Of a stretch of 64,000 nt of DNA, positions 1 through 8,503 are shown in pieces. The stretch is from assembly GCF_016919405.1 (NCBI RefSeq), contig NZ_CP070352.1, forward strand, positions 1,684,501 through 1,748,500, given 5' to 3'. The notes under the pieces were generated by a model. That model ran no database searches. It was not told the DNA's origin and saw only the letters and a list, made by a program, of their open reading frames with translations. Source of the stretch: Ensifer sp. PDNC004. GTDB lineage: Bacteria; Pseudomonadota; Alphaproteobacteria; Rhizobiales; Rhizobiaceae. Position 1 is the first letter of the stretch, and each line of letters opens with the position of its first letter. The translations under genes were made by a program, and so were the position numbers.

Positions 1-1
1 G

Positions 2-655
2 CGCCTGCTCGATCTGGAACCCGGCGATATCGAGACCGTGACCGATCTTATGGAAGGCTGGGCCTCCCCCGAAGTCTTCCTGGAAAACGCCATCGGCTTC
101 TGCGTGCTTCACGACGGGTCCATCGTCAGCCATTGCGCAACCGACAGCGTCAGCGGCACCCGTTGCGAAGTGGGTGTCGGGACCGAGCCTGGCTATCGGC
201 GCCTGGGGCTCGGCAAGGCGGCGGCGGCTGCGACGATTGCCGAGTGCGTCAAGCGAGGTCGGCCCGATATCGAATGGCACACGCACGCCTCGAACAAGGG
301 GTCGATCGCGATTGCCAACGGCATCGGCCTCATCGAACGCGATCGGCATGTTGCCTATAGCGGAAACTTGCCGGCGGAGAACGTCGGCGATCTCGATCTC
401 GATACTTGCCGGGAATGGGGGCTGCATCTGGAGCGGGCGAGCGATCACATCAACTGGTATCGCTTCCACGCGACCGGAGCCTGGACGCTTGCCGGCGACC
501 GCACCCGGGCGCTTGCCAATCTCCGCCAGCTTGTCGATGGCGGTTGGGAAGGCGAGGCCGAGTGGCTCGAGGGCTACTGGGCCGTGCAATCGCTCGTCGA
601 CGATCCCGAATTCAAGGCGATCGTGGCGAAGCAGCGCGCGGTGAGCGAAGCCTAG
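2..655 (+). CDS. GNAT-family N-acetyltransferase, 5' end cut by the window
   Basis: The reading frame is open to the first base, so the true start lies outside the window; the first GTG seen (38) is probably internal. The protein carries the acetyl-CoA binding motif A of GNAT enzymes, seen as V-x-V-x-x-E-P-G-Y-R-R-L-G-L-G-K, about 60 residues after that GTG, followed by a conserved helix. It should transfer an acetyl group from acetyl-CoA to an unknown amine. After the GNAT core there is a helical tail rich in Trp and Leu that looks like a small repeat domain. It converges on the next gene across a shared terminator. The substrate cannot be told from sequence. Confidence 0.8.
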   Translation, partial: RLLDLEPGDIETVTDLMEGWASPEVFLENAIGFCVLHDGSIVSHCATDSVSGTRCEVGVGTEPGYRRLGLGKAAAAATIAECVKRGRPDIEWHTHASNKGSIAIANGIGLIERDRHVAYSGNLPAENVGDLDLDTCREWGLHLERASDHINWYRFHATGAWTLAGDRTRALANLRQLVDGGWEGEAEWLEGYWAVQSLVDDPEFKAIVAKQRAVSEA

Positions 656-666
656 CCATAAACAGG

Positions 667-698
667 CCGGCCGCGCCCTTGGGGTGCGGCCGGTCTTT
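667..698 (+). terminator. Shared intrinsic terminator
   Basis: An 8-bp GC-only stem (CCGGCCGC / GCGGCCGG) extends by three further pairs to an 11-pair stem with a 5-nt loop and is followed by TCTTT. It lies in the 75-bp gap between two convergent genes, and the minus strand also shows a T-rich run after the stem, so it probably serves both. Confidence 0.75.
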
Positions 699-730
699 CG
701 AAGCGGCCGTGCCGACCGGCCATCCATGCG

Positions 731-1510
731 TCACTTCATCGTATAGACGTCGATGGTGAAGTACTTGTCGTTGATCTTCTTGTAGGTCCCGTCGGCACGG
801 ATTTCGTCGAGGGCCTTGTTCAGCCGCTCGCGCAGGTCGTTGTCCTCCTGGCGCACGGCAATGCCGACGCCTTCGCCGACGAATTTCTTGTCGGTGATGG
901 GCTCGCCGATCAGTTCGCAGCATGCCTTTCCGTCGGCATTCTTCGTCACCCAGTCGAGCAGCGGCAGCATGTCGCCCACCTGCAGGTCGAGGCGGCCGTT
1001 GACCATGTCGAGATTGGCCTCGTCCTGGGTCGGATAAAGCTTGATCTCCGCGTCGGGATAGGTGGCGGTGATGTAGTCGGCCTGGGTCGTGCCCGACTGC
1101 GCGCCGATCACCTTGCCCTTGAGCGCTTCATTGGTGAACTCGGTAAAGCCTGCACCCTTAGGGGCCGCATGCGTCATGGCTGCGAGGTAGTAGGGATTGG
1201 TGAAGGCGACCTGCTTCTTGCGTTCCTCGGTGATGAACATCGAAGCGATGATCAGGTCGTATTTCTTGGCGACCAAACCGGGAATGATGCCGTCCCAGTC
1301 CTGCGCGACGACTTCGCATTCGACCTTCATGCGCTCGCAAAGTGCTAATCCGATGTCGACGTCGAAGCCGCCGATCTTGCCGGCGGGGTCGATGAAGTTG
1401 AAGGGAGGGTAGGCTCCTTCCGTGCCGATCTTGATCTTTTCGGCGGCCTGGGCCGAAACGGCCGTTGCCGCCATCATGGCGAGCACTGCTGCTGCAATCC
1501 GCTTCTTCAT
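731..1510 (-). CDS. Polar amino-acid ABC transporter substrate-binding protein
   Basis: This 259-residue periplasmic protein starts with a clear signal peptide (basic MKKR, hydrophobic core, cleavage near AQA|AEK). It has the type II solute-binding fold of the HisJ/ArgT/GlnH family: the opening I-G-T-E-G-A-Y-P-P-F-N-F, the G-F-D-V-D-I ligand-contact segment and the D-W-D-G-I-I-P-G-L motif. Family knowledge suggests a basic or polar amino acid ligand. A strong ribosome site (AAGGGGA) precedes the ATG. No permease or ATPase gene is adjacent, so it is an orphan binding protein that probably feeds a transporter encoded elsewhere. Ligand assignment is not possible from sequence. Confidence 0.88.
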   Translation of the reverse strand: MKKRIAAAVLAMMAATAVSAQAAEKIKIGTEGAYPPFNFIDPAGKIGGFDVDIGLALCERMKVECEVVAQDWDGIIPGLVAKKYDLIIASMFITEERKKQVAFTNPYYLAAMTHAAPKGAGFTEFTNEALKGKVIGAQSGTTQADYITATYPDAEIKLYPTQDEANLDMVNGRLDLQVGDMLPLLDWVTKNADGKACCELIGEPITDKKFVGEGVGIAVRQEDNDLRERLNKALDEIRADGTYKKINDKYFTIDVYTMK

Positions 1511-1637
1511 TCGCGTTCCCCTTGTTGCGCATCATTCTTGATGCTTCCGGGGAAGACTAAGTCGCGCTTGTCTATAAGCGAAATAGATAGGCGCGATAAT
1601 CGGTATTGTTTTGGTTGATCTGTCTGGCGGCCAGGTC

Positions 1638-2039
1638 CTACTTGTAGCGACCGTGGCGCTGCAGCACTTCGACCTTGTAACCGTCGGGATCGACCACGAA
1701 GAAGAACCGGGCAAGCAGCGCGCCGTCTCGGTTGAAGTCGACGATCTTTCCCGGGTTGAGGCCGGCTTCCGTGAGCCGCTGATGTTCGGCGTCGAGGTCG
1801 TCGACCGACAACGCCAGATGACCATAGCCATCACCGAGCGCATAGGGCTCGCTCCGGTCCTTGTTGACCGTCAGCTCAAGCTCGAATTCGCTTTCCCCGT
1901 TCCTGAGGTAGATCAGCACGAAGGTTTCGAACTCCAGCCGTTCAGCGATTTCGAGCCCGAAGGCCACACGATAGAAATCGATCGATCGTTTCTCGTCGAG
2001 AACACGGATCATCGAATGGATCGCTTTGGCCACGGGCAT
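1638..2039 (-). CDS. Glyoxalase I / lactoylglutathione lyase-like protein
   Basis: A 133-residue vicinal-oxygen-chelate protein with two beta-alpha-beta-beta-beta modules. The four positions that bind metal in glyoxalase I can be aligned as His8, Glu55, His74 (in GHLALSV) and Glu124 (in DPDGYKVEVLQ), so it is probably a metal-dependent lactoylglutathione lyase that detoxifies methylglyoxal; the size matches GloA. The start has AAGGAG seven bases upstream. It is a single-gene unit on the minus strand. A related dioxygenase or resistance function is less likely because all four ligands are kept. Confidence 0.8.
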   Translation of the reverse strand: MPVAKAIHSMIRVLDEKRSIDFYRVAFGLEIAERLEFETFVLIYLRNGESEFELELTVNKDRSEPYALGDGYGHLALSVDDLDAEHQRLTEAGLNPGKIVDFNRDGALLARFFFVVDPDGYKVEVLQRHGRYK

Positions 2040-2110
2040 ATCTCCTTCACGCTTTGATCTCGGCGGCGTAGCAGAGTGTCGCCGATGAGGGAACCCCGCC
2101 GGGCGGGAGA

Positions 2111-3019
2111 TCAGGCTTTTGTCTTTCGCTTCTTCAACTGCTGTTCGCGGAAGAAGATGAAGAGGCCCGAGGCGACGATCAATGCCGCTCCGACGAGCAC
2201 GGTCGGGCGCGGCGTGTCGCCGAAGAAGAACCAGCCGAAGACGACGGCCCAGAAGAGCAGCGTGTACTGCAGCGGGACGACGGTGGCGGCATCGGCGAGC
2301 TTGAGCGACCGATTGACGAGGATATGCGCGAGCATCGCCACGATGCCGAGCGCGCCGAGTTGCAACAGCGCTTCGCCGTCGACCGGCGCCCAGCCGGAGG
2401 GATTGGCGGCAACGCCGACGAGCGAGAAGATGAGCGCGCCGACGATCTGCCAGAAGACCAGCGTCGTGTCAGGCGTGGAGCGGAGCGTGCGACCGAGCAT
2501 GAGGGCAAAGGCGAAGGCGGTGCTGCCGGCAAGCGCAATCAAGGCCGGAAGGCCGAGGCTTTCCTTGGAGGGCTCGAGCGCGATCAAAACGCCGGCAAAG
2601 CCGATGAGGATCGCCGTCCAGCGCCGCCAGCCAACCTTTTCGCCAAGCAGGAACGGCGAGGCCGCCGCCACATAGATCGGCGCGGCCAGCCAGTAGGTCA
2701 TGGTATCGGCGAGCGGCATGTAGGCGACCGCGAAATAAAAGGCGGAGGCGTCGATGGCAAAGAGCAGCGAGCGAAGGGCCTGGAGGCCGGGACGCTCGAC
2801 CTGGAACATAGAGCGCAGGCCGCGCCTGAGAATGAAGGGCGACAGGAACAGAAGCGCCGCAACGCTTCGGATCACCATCAACTGGCTGACGGAGTAGGTC
2901 GCGACCAGCCATTTCCCCATGACGTCGTTCAGCGAAAACATCAGCATGCCGAGCAGCATGATGAGAACACCGGTGCGGGCGGCGTTCGGGGCGGTTATGG
3001 GGGCGGAGATCACGGTCAT
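2111..3019 (-). CDS. EamA/DMT-family transporter
   Basis: The 302-residue form starting at M-T-V-I-S-A-P is preferred because it matches the usual length of the family (about 300 residues, 10 membrane segments); the open frame extends 68 codons further upstream without transporter-like sequence. Two EamA repeats are visible: the first begins G-V-L-I-M-L-L-G-M-L-M-F-S-L-N-D and the second begins near residue 155 with L-P-A-L-I-A-L-A-G-S. The C terminus is basic (K-K-R-K-T-K-A). The family exports metabolites or amino acids across the inner membrane; the substrate is unknown. The ribosome site is weak (AAGG). Confidence 0.82.
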   Translation of the reverse strand: MTVISAPITAPNAARTGVLIMLLGMLMFSLNDVMGKWLVATYSVSQLMVIRSVAALLFLSPFILRRGLRSMFQVERPGLQALRSLLFAIDASAFYFAVAYMPLADTMTYWLAAPIYVAAASPFLLGEKVGWRRWTAILIGFAGVLIALEPSKESLGLPALIALAGSTAFAFALMLGRTLRSTPDTTLVFWQIVGALIFSLVGVAANPSGWAPVDGEALLQLGALGIVAMLAHILVNRSLKLADAATVVPLQYTLLFWAVVFGWFFFGDTPRPTVLVGAALIVASGLFIFFREQQLKKRKTKA

Positions 3020-3475
3020 GTCAGGGCCTTCGATAAGTTGCGCACGCCATGCCACATTCAGCGCGGCCGATCCATTGCCGTGTGCATATGGAACCATAAG
3101 TTTTGCGAATGAATGGGCGGCGGCGTCCGGGGCGGCAGCCGAACCAAGACAGAGCTTGGCAACAACCGTTTGGCGATCCACCATCAAAGCGAGTGGCCGC
3201 CCCCTTGACGTTCCGCCTGACACTGCTAATTAGTCAAACGTTCCCGCCGTCCAGACATCGGATCGCGGGTCGAACACTGGTGCCGGGCCCCTCTGGCGAG
3301 AGTTTTTACGGCGCTCTCGTGATGTCGGTACCGCCAGCAAATTAGCCGGCGGATTAGCTCCCATGAAAACTGATCTCATGCCTCACGCATGTGCCCCTTC
3401 GGCCGTGCGCATTTCTGTTTTGAAACCTCATCTTTTCACCGAATCCGGCGTCGTCCGCGCGAAGGAGGCACGTCG
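3020..3475. other. Intergenic region between divergent genes
   Basis: About 450 bp separate the EamA gene (minus) from the DUF475 gene (plus) and must contain both promoters. A short GAGAG/CTCTC hairpin lies near 3300-3330. I looked for a manganese (yybP-ykoY) riboswitch, which precedes some TerC/Alx-type genes, and did not find its conserved blocks. No small gene is convincing here. Confidence 0.4.
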
Positions 3476-4579
3476 ATGAACCAGCCTCAATCGCATTCGA
3501 GCGCGCTCGGCTATTTCACCTGGGCCTTCATCGTCACGGCGGTCGGCCTTGTGCTCGGCGCCTGGCTCGGCTGGCAGTCGACCGGCACCATCGGTGGCAT
3601 GGCCTCCGTCTTCTTCATCTGTACCGTGCTTGCGGTGCTCGAAATCTCCCTGTCCTTCGATAACGCCATCGTCAATGCCAACAAGCTCAAGGACATGACG
3701 CCCGAGTGGCAGCATCGCTTTCTGACCTGGGGCATTCTCATCGCCGTCTTCGGCATGCGTATCGTCTTCCCGCTCCTGATCGTCGTTATCGCAGCGAAGA
3801 TCGGTCCGATCGAAGCGATCGTTCTGGCGGCAAGCAAGCCCGAAGAATACGCGCGCATCATGAACGACGCGCATCTGCCGATCGCGGCCTTCGGCGGCAC
3901 CTTCCTGATGATGGTCGGTCTCAGCTACTTCTTCGACCATGAGAAGGACGTGCACTGGATCAAGTGGGTCGAAACCAAGATGGCGCGTTTTGCGACCATC
4001 AAGGGCATTGAGATCGCATTCGTCCTCGCTCTCATCCTTGGCTTCTCGACGCTGCTTGAGCCGGCGGACGTGCACACCTTCGTCTATTCGGCGATCTATG
4101 GCCTTCTGACCTTCCTCGTGGTTGAGGTGGTCGGTGGCCTGCTCGATGCGCAGCAGGAAACCATGAGCGCTGCAGCAAAGGGCGGCTTCGGTGCCTTCCT
4201 TTATCTGGAAGTTCTCGATGCCAGCTTCTCGTTCGACGGCGTTATCGGCGCCTTCGCACTGACGCAGAACCTCTTCATCATCGCGATCGGCCTCGGCATC
4301 GGTGCCATGTATGTGCGCTCGATGACGATCATGCTCGTCGAAAAGGGTACGCTCAGCGAATATCGCTACCTGGAACACGGCGCGTTCTACGCGATCCTGA
4401 TCCTCTCGGTGGTCATGTACTTCCAGACGCTCGTCCACATTCCGGAAGTCATCACCGGCCTCGGCGGTGCTGCGCTCATCGGCATCTCGCTCTGGTCGTC
4501 GATCCGCTACAACAAGCGGGAACGCCAGGAAGAACTTGCCGGCGGGCGCGAGGAAGAGCGGGCTCGCGCAGAAGCCTAA
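3476..4579 (+). CDS. DUF475 family TerC-like integral membrane protein
   Basis: The 367-residue product starts at the ATG after AAGGAGG; the frame is open upstream but that part is not protein-like. The protein has about nine hydrophobic segments. Two internally related acidic motifs, E-I-S-L-S-F-D-N-A (Glu56, Asp62, Asn63) and L-E-V-L-D-A-S-F-S-F-D-G (about residues 244-255), resemble the metal-site repeats of TerC/Alx proteins. This suggests a membrane protein for divalent metal export or tellurite-type stress, but no function is established for DUF475. The tail is charged (R-E-E-E-R-A-R-A-E-A). A terminator follows. Confidence 0.85.
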   Translation: MNQPQSHSSALGYFTWAFIVTAVGLVLGAWLGWQSTGTIGGMASVFFICTVLAVLEISLSFDNAIVNANKLKDMTPEWQHRFLTWGILIAVFGMRIVFPLLIVVIAAKIGPIEAIVLAASKPEEYARIMNDAHLPIAAFGGTFLMMVGLSYFFDHEKDVHWIKWVETKMARFATIKGIEIAFVLALILGFSTLLEPADVHTFVYSAIYGLLTFLVVEVVGGLLDAQQETMSAAAKGGFGAFLYLEVLDASFSFDGVIGAFALTQNLFIIAIGLGIGAMYVRSMTIMLVEKGTLSEYRYLEHGAFYAILILSVVMYFQTLVHIPEVITGLGGAALIGISLWSSIRYNKRERQEELAGGREEERARAEA

Positions 4580-4605
4580 GCGGCGAGCTCCTTGCAAATC
4601 AGAAG

Positions 4606-4640
4606 CGGCCCGGCGGAAACGGCGGGCCGTTTTTCTTTCG
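4606..4640 (+). terminator. Intrinsic terminator after the DUF475 gene
   Basis: A CGGCCCG/CGGGCCG stem is followed by TTTTTCTTTC, 26 bp after the stop codon. Confidence 0.8.
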
Positions 4641-4696
4641 GCTCGGTTCGACCGTGCCGCGTTGTCAACTCACGCAGCACACCGGATAAGGAACGT

Positions 4697-4972
4697 ATGC
4701 TGGCTGACGATCTGAAGAATGTGCTCGAGGAACTGTACAGGGCAGGTGCGCATCGCGTGCCGGCCGAAGACATCGATTGGCCGCAGGACCTGCATGCGGC
4801 GGTCTTCCGTGCGCTCAACATGCAATACATGGTCCGCCGGCAGGACGACGCCGGTCATGTCGAGTTCTCACTGACGCGGGCCGGCTACACAGCAATCGAT
4901 GCCGAGGTTCCCTGGTCCCAGATCCTTCGGACCCGATTGCGAGATTTCCTGCCGTTCGGAAAATCTCGCTGA
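4697..4972 (+). CDS. Small conserved-type hypothetical protein (91 aa)
   Basis: A 91-residue soluble protein of unknown function. The start is set by AAGGA shortly upstream of ATG; a longer reading from 4592 runs through the upstream terminator and is unlikely. The composition is ordinary (M-L-A-D-D-L-K-N-V-L-E-E-L-Y at the N terminus; a middle segment F-S-L-T-R-A-G-Y-T-A-I that looks like the wing of a small winged-helix fold). No signal peptide or membrane segment is seen. It is followed within 20 bp by a terminator, so it is a single-gene transcript. Confidence 0.6.
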   Translation: MLADDLKNVLEELYRAGAHRVPAEDIDWPQDLHAAVFRALNMQYMVRRQDDAGHVEFSLTRAGYTAIDAEVPWSQILRTRLRDFLPFGKSR

Positions 4973-4989
4973 CACCCTCAAATGCAAAG

Positions 4990-5023
4990 CGGCCCGGCGA
5001 TCTTTCGATCCCGAGCCGTTTTT
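4990..5023 (+). terminator. Terminator after the 91-aa gene (module copy 1)
   Basis: A long stem (CGGC-CGG-GATC paired with GATC-CCG-GCCG, with small bulges) ends in TTTTT. In the second module copy the inner GATC/GATC pair block is GGTC/GACC, a compensated change that keeps the stem. Confidence 0.7.
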
Positions 5024-5066
5024 CATCCTTGGGAGGATAAGGCGCCCTTTAGAGCGCTGGTATTTG

Positions 5067-5234
5067 TTAGCCGCGGCGCGTATCCGGGAAGTTCGCGGGG
5101 TCGATGCCGAGCGTGCGCAGGTCGCTTGCCTTCGGGCGGCGGTGACCTTCGACAGCGGCGGCGGCAGCGCTAGCAGCGCCGAGAACTGCGAATGCACGAC
5201 CGATGAAACCCTTGTGATAAGTTGTGGTAGCCAT
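5067..5234 (-). CDS. 55-aa protein, duplicate copy 1 (DUF1127-like tail)
   Basis: The product starts M-A-T-T-T-Y-H-K-G and has a short hydrophobic Ala-rich stretch (about residues 15-26) followed by a basic segment E-G-H-R-R-P-K-A-S-D-L-R-T-L-G-I-D. The last part resembles the D-L-R-x-L-G-I/L tail of DUF1127/YjiS-type small rhizobial proteins, but the match is short and I treat the family as tentative. The same protein, residue for residue, is encoded at 6106-6273. A hairpin lies just beyond the stop (5042-5057). No strong ribosome site is visible; only AAGAAG directly precedes the ATG. Confidence 0.65.
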   Translation of the reverse strand: MATTTYHKGFIGRAFAVLGAASAAAAAVEGHRRPKASDLRTLGIDPANFPDTRRG

Positions 5235-5432
5235 CTTCTTGCTCGCTTTCGTTTTCTCTCTTATGAGCAAAAGATGGGGGTTGGTCGGTCTTTTTGCAAT
5301 GCACAATCGGACACGCCAGCTATGCGCCAAGAGCTTGGCCTGGCGGACGCCGCGGCAAACTCCATCATCTCAGTTAGAAACTGGCGCGGTGCCCTCGTCT
5401 AAACGGGCAGTGGCAAAATCACAGGAATGCCG

Positions 5433-5846
5433 ATGGTGATAAAGGCAAAATGGACGGACGCGGATTTCAATAACATGGGGTGGCATGATTGCCGTCTTTA
5501 CGCGATCAAGTTGCTGGACCAAAGGTTCAACCTGTCCTTCGACATCGACTATATGTTCCGCTGGCACCAAACAGGATTCGATATTTCGCCATGCGTCCTG
5601 ACGTTTTTCAATGTCTTCGATCTGAAAATAAATCTCGACTACGACGGAAATCTTCTTTGCTTCATCAGCGACATTAACCGCCTCGAAGCTCGATCGCCGA
5701 ACGGGACGCGCATTTGGCTCTACGGGATAGAGTGCAATGTCGGGAGCATCTCGTTCTCGGCCACCGGTTTCGAACAAACGGTTAAGGCGCCGCCAACCTG
5801 CTCGGAAACTCAAGATCTCAATCGCGGCCATCTGGTCATGGAATAG
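5433..5846 (+). CDS. Hypothetical protein (137 aa) of a widespread uncharacterised type
   Basis: The second ATG (5433) is preferred because CAGGA lies 5 bases before it; the ATG at 5427 is too close to that site. The protein has W-H-D-C-R-L-Y, F-D-I-D-Y-M-F-R-W and S-P-C-V-L-T-F-F-N-V-F-D-L-K-I, a pattern I associate with small all-beta proteins often annotated only as hypothetical and sometimes found beside toxin loci; there is no toxin gene here. It sits between the two copies of the 336-bp module, so it may have been carried between them when the module duplicated. Function unknown. Confidence 0.55.
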   Translation: MVIKAKWTDADFNNMGWHDCRLYAIKLLDQRFNLSFDIDYMFRWHQTGFDISPCVLTFFNVFDLKINLDYDGNLLCFISDINRLEARSPNGTRIWLYGIECNVGSISFSATGFEQTVKAPPTCSETQDLNRGHLVME

Positions 5847-6028
5847 TTGGTGCCGGAGGCGGACTGACAGAAGAGGCGCAGCGGGCGTCGTCAAACTCTC
5901 ACGTTCACAAAGTACGACGGTCCGCGTCTTTCCGTTCCGGCCGTCGGTCGCAGACAGCGCGCGCCATCGATTGGTTAGGGTGCGAGGCCCGCAATTTAGC
6001 GATTGGCGCCTTGTGCTTCAAAACAATA

Positions 6029-6062
6029 CGGCCCGGTGGTCTTCCGACCCCGAGCCGTTTTT
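6029..6062 (+). terminator. Terminator hairpin, module copy 2
   Basis: Same structure as at 4990-5023, ending in TTTTT. Here the inner stem is GGTC/GACC instead of GATC/GATC. It could serve the 137-aa gene, which ends 182 bp upstream. Confidence 0.6.
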
Positions 6063-6105
6063 CGTCCTTGGGAGGATAAGGCGCCCCTCAGGGCGCTGGA
6101 ATTTG

Positions 6106-6273
6106 TTAGCCGCGGCGCGTGTCCGGGAAGTTCGCTGGGTCGATGCCGAGCGTGCGCAGGTCGCTTGCCTTCGGGCGGCGGTGACCTTCGACAGCGGCGG
6201 CGGCAGCGCTAGCAGCGCCGAGAACTGCGAATGCACGACCGATGAAACCCTTGTGATAAGTTGTGGTAGCCAT
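6106..6273 (-). CDS. 55-aa protein, duplicate copy 2
   Basis: The product is identical to that of 5067-5234, although the two reading frames differ at several bases. Identity of the protein despite DNA differences suggests either selection on the peptide or recent gene conversion. Upstream DNA (6274-6364) is also conserved between copies and probably contains the promoter. Function unknown; see copy 1 for the weak DUF1127 resemblance. Confidence 0.65.
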   Translation of the reverse strand: MATTTYHKGFIGRAFAVLGAASAAAAAVEGHRRPKASDLRTLGIDPANFPDTRRG

Positions 6274-6378
6274 CTTCTTGCTCGCTTTCGTTTTCTCTTT
6301 GATGAGCAAAAGATGGGGTCTGGCCGGTCTTATTGCAATGCACAATCGGACAGGCCAGCCATGCAAGGGAAGCAGGCC

Positions 6379-6467
6379 CGGTCGGTTTTCAAACCGGCCG
6401 GACCTGCGGATAGGCCTTGGGAGAAGGCGCTATGTCGATCGGGTCCGAAAGGGTTTCCGGACCCGAT
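6379..6467. terminator. Two strong hairpins beyond tctA
   Basis: A hairpin with arms around GGTTT-TC-AAACC (6379-6402) and one with 10-bp arms ATCGGGTCCG/CGGACCCGAT (6438-6467) lie between the small gene and the end of tctA. Neither has a good T run on the minus strand, so they may stabilise the tct mRNA end rather than act as simple intrinsic terminators. Confidence 0.5.
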
Positions 6468-6479
6468 TGTTATTGGGGC

Positions 6480-7997
6480 TCAGTCTTCGTTGGCGGCGAG
6501 CTGCGAAAGGACTTCGCCGCGGCCACGGGCCCGAAGTATGAGCGGTACGATCAGCGCTGCAGCTGCGATGATCAGGAGGCCTGCGGCAATCGGCGAGGTG
6601 AACAGGACCGAGTAGTCCCCCTGGCTGATCGCGAGCGCGCGGCGCAGCTGCTGTTCCGCGAGCGGGCCCAGGATCAGACCGACAACGACAGGCGCGATCG
6701 GATAGCCGAAGATGCGCATGGCGTAGCCGAGCATGCCGAACGCGAGCAGCATGCCGAGTTCGTAGACCGACGGGTTGGCGCCGATGGTGCCGAGCGTGGC
6801 AAACAGGAGGATGCCAGCATAGAGCCAAGGCTTCGGAACGGTCAGCAGCTTCACCCAAAGACCGATCAACGGCAGGTTCAGGACCAGCAGCATGAAGTTG
6901 GCGATCAGCAGGCTGGCGATCAGGCCCCAGACGAGCTGCGGATTGGTCGCAAACAGCAGCGGTCCGGGCTGGAGCCCATATTGCTGGAAGCCGGCAAGCA
7001 TGATCGCCGCGGTTGCCGTGGTCGGCAGGCCGAGCGTCAGCAGCGGAACGAGCGTACCGGCGGCCGAGGCGTTGTTGGCCGCTTCCGGACCGGCGACGCC
7101 TTCGATCGCGCCATTGCCGAATTCTTCCGGATGCTTCGTCAGGCGCTTTTCGGTGGCGTAGGACAGGAAGGTACCGATTTCGGCGCCGCCAGCCGGCATA
7201 GCGCCGATCGGGAAGCCGATGAGCGTACCGCGCAGCCAAGCCTTCCAGGAACGTGCCCAGTCGGCCGCATTCATCCACACCGAGCCACGGACGGCCTCGA
7301 CCTTGTCGGGCCCCTTGTCGCCCTGTGCCGCGATGTAGAGCGTCTCGCCAATCGCGAACATGGCAACGGCGAGCGTCGTGACCTCGATGCCGTCAAGCAG
7401 TTCGGGAACGCCAAAGGAAAGACGTGCCTGGCCTGTCAGCTGGTCGATGCCGATGACGGAAAGCGCGAGGCCGACAAACAGCGACGTCAGACCACGAAGG
7501 GTGCTGTCGCCGAAGGCCGAGGAAACGGTGACAAAGGCGAGAACCATCAGTGCGAAATATTCGCGCGGACCGAAAACCAGGGCCAGCTTGACGATGTAAG
7601 GCGCGATGAAGGCAAGAGCGAGCGTGGCGATCAGGCCGGCGACGAAGGAGCCGATCGCGGCCGTTGCCAGCGCTGGCCCGCCGCGTCCTGCTCTCGCCAT
7701 CTTGTTGCCTTCGAGCGCAGTCACGATCGAGGCGCTTTCGCCAGGCGTGTTCAATAGGATCGACGTGGTCGAGCCGCCATACATGCCGCCGTAGTAAATG
7801 CCGGCAAACATGATCAGCGAGCCGCCGGGATCGAGACGGTAGGTGACCGGCAGCAGGAGCGCAACCGTCAGGGCCGGGCCGATGCCGGGCAGGACGCCAA
7901 CCGCCGTGCCGAGCGTCACGCCGATCAGCGCGTAGAGCAGGTTCATCGGCTGCGCAGCAACCAGCAATCCCTGCATCAGGAATTCAAAAGTAGCCAT
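6480..7997 (-). CDS. tctA: Tripartite tricarboxylate transporter, large membrane subunit
   Basis: This 505-residue protein is the 12-segment TctA subunit of a TctABC uptake system. Family hallmarks are present: [11 protein letters not shown] near residue 35 and the long conserved block [20 protein letters not shown] followed by [10 protein letters not shown]. The length equals the usual 500-505 residues. It is the last gene of the tctC-tctB-tctA operon and starts 14 bp after tctB. The transporter uses an ion gradient and the periplasmic TctC protein to import citrate-like di- or tricarboxylates; the exact substrate is not known. Confidence 0.93.
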   Translation of the reverse strand: MATFEFLMQGLLVAAQPMNLLYALIGVTLGTAVGVLPGIGPALTVALLLPVTYRLDPGGSLIMFAGIYYGGMYGGSTTSILLNTPGESASIVTALEGNKMARAGRGGPALATAAIGSFVAGLIATLALAFIAPYIVKLALVFGPREYFALMVLAFVTVSSAFGDSTLRGLTSLFVGLALSVIGIDQLTGQARLSFGVPELLDGIEVTTLAVAMFAIGETLYIAAQGDKGPDKVEAVRGSVWMNAADWARSWKAWLRGTLIGFPIGAMPAGGAEIGTFLSYATEKRLTKHPEEFGNGAIEGVAGPEAANNASAAGTLVPLLTLGLPTTATAAIMLAGFQQYGLQPGPLLFATNPQLVWGLIASLLIANFMLLVLNLPLIGLWVKLLTVPKPWLYAGILLFATLGTIGANPSVYELGMLLAFGMLGYAMRIFGYPIAPVVVGLILGPLAEQQLRRALAISQGDYSVLFTSPIAAGLLIIAAAALIVPLILRARGRGEVLSQLAANED

Positions 7998-8011
7998 GGT
8001 CGTCGGCCCTC

Positions 8012-8503
8012 TTAGAAGAACAGGCGTTCAAGCGGCCCCGCGGGCAGCGACAGAAGCAGGAGCTTGGCGAAGATTACCCACACCACAAAGCAGATCGCAA
8101 TGCCGACGGGGAGCGAGAACCAGAGCTTGCGCTTGCCGAAACCACGTGCGGTCAACGCGAACAGAATGCCGGTGGCGATCGAGAAACCTGCAATGTTTAA
8201 CAGCAGCATCTGGGCGGCAAGACCACCGACGATCCAGACAACCGGAGCGACTTCCTGGCGCTCGCGCTCCGGAAAATCGCCGCGAAACGCTTCGATCGCG
8301 GTCCAGATCGCAAGGCCAAAAAGACAGAAGGCGATCGCATAGGGGACCGTGGTCGGTCCGACCTGGGAGTAGCCGGCAGCGCCGGTCAGGCGCGACACAT
8401 CCCAGAAAATGAGTCCAGCGATAGCGGCGAGAACCACCGCGATGAAGAGCGCCGCCCGATCCGGGCGACGCGTTGCAGTTGAAGGGTGATGCCCCTTGGT
8501 CAT
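8012..8503 (-). CDS. tctB: Tripartite tricarboxylate transporter, small membrane subunit
   Basis: A 163-residue TctB-family protein with four predicted membrane segments (around residues 18-36, 50-67, 90-120 and 135-155). Its ATG overlaps the tctC stop codon as ATGA, which implies translational coupling. TctB partners TctA in the membrane; sequence conservation in this family is low and the call rests mainly on size, topology and position between tctC and tctA. Confidence 0.9.
   Translation of the reverse strand: MTKGHHPSTATRRPDRAALFIAVVLAAIAGLIFWDVSRLTGAAGYSQVGPTTVPYAIAFCLFGLAIWTAIEAFRGDFPERERQEVAPVVWIVGGLAAQMLLLNIAGFSIATGILFALTARGFGKRKLWFSLPVGIAICFVVWVIFAKLLLLSLPAGPLERLFF

Larger units (their letters stand above)
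4990..5325. repeat. Copy 1 of a 336-bp duplicated module
   Basis: This segment and the one at 6029-6364 align end to end at an estimated 90% or more. Each holds a plus-strand terminator hairpin, a second hairpin, a minus-strand 55-codon gene and its upstream region. The encoded proteins are identical, while the DNA differs mostly at silent or paired positions. Confidence 0.85.
6029..6364. repeat. Copy 2 of the 336-bp duplicated module
   Basis: Second copy of the module at 4990-5325, in the same orientation, about 1 kb away. The terminator (6029-6062) and the hairpin beyond the small gene (6081-6096, a perfect GCGCCC/GGGCGC stem where copy 1 has one G-T pair) are both kept. Confidence 0.85.

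Noticed and set aside
3230..3475. Possible manganese (yybP-ykoY) riboswitch before the DUF475 gene
   Set aside because: The conserved blocks of that riboswitch could not be found; only a short unrelated hairpin is present.
3428..4597. 389-codon frame on the minus strand
   Set aside because: It is the antisense shadow of the DUF475 gene; composition is rich in Arg, His, Asp and Glu with no domain.
6417..7757. 446-codon frame on the plus strand
   Set aside because: Antisense shadow of tctA; the charged, repetitive composition is typical of GC-rich shadow frames.
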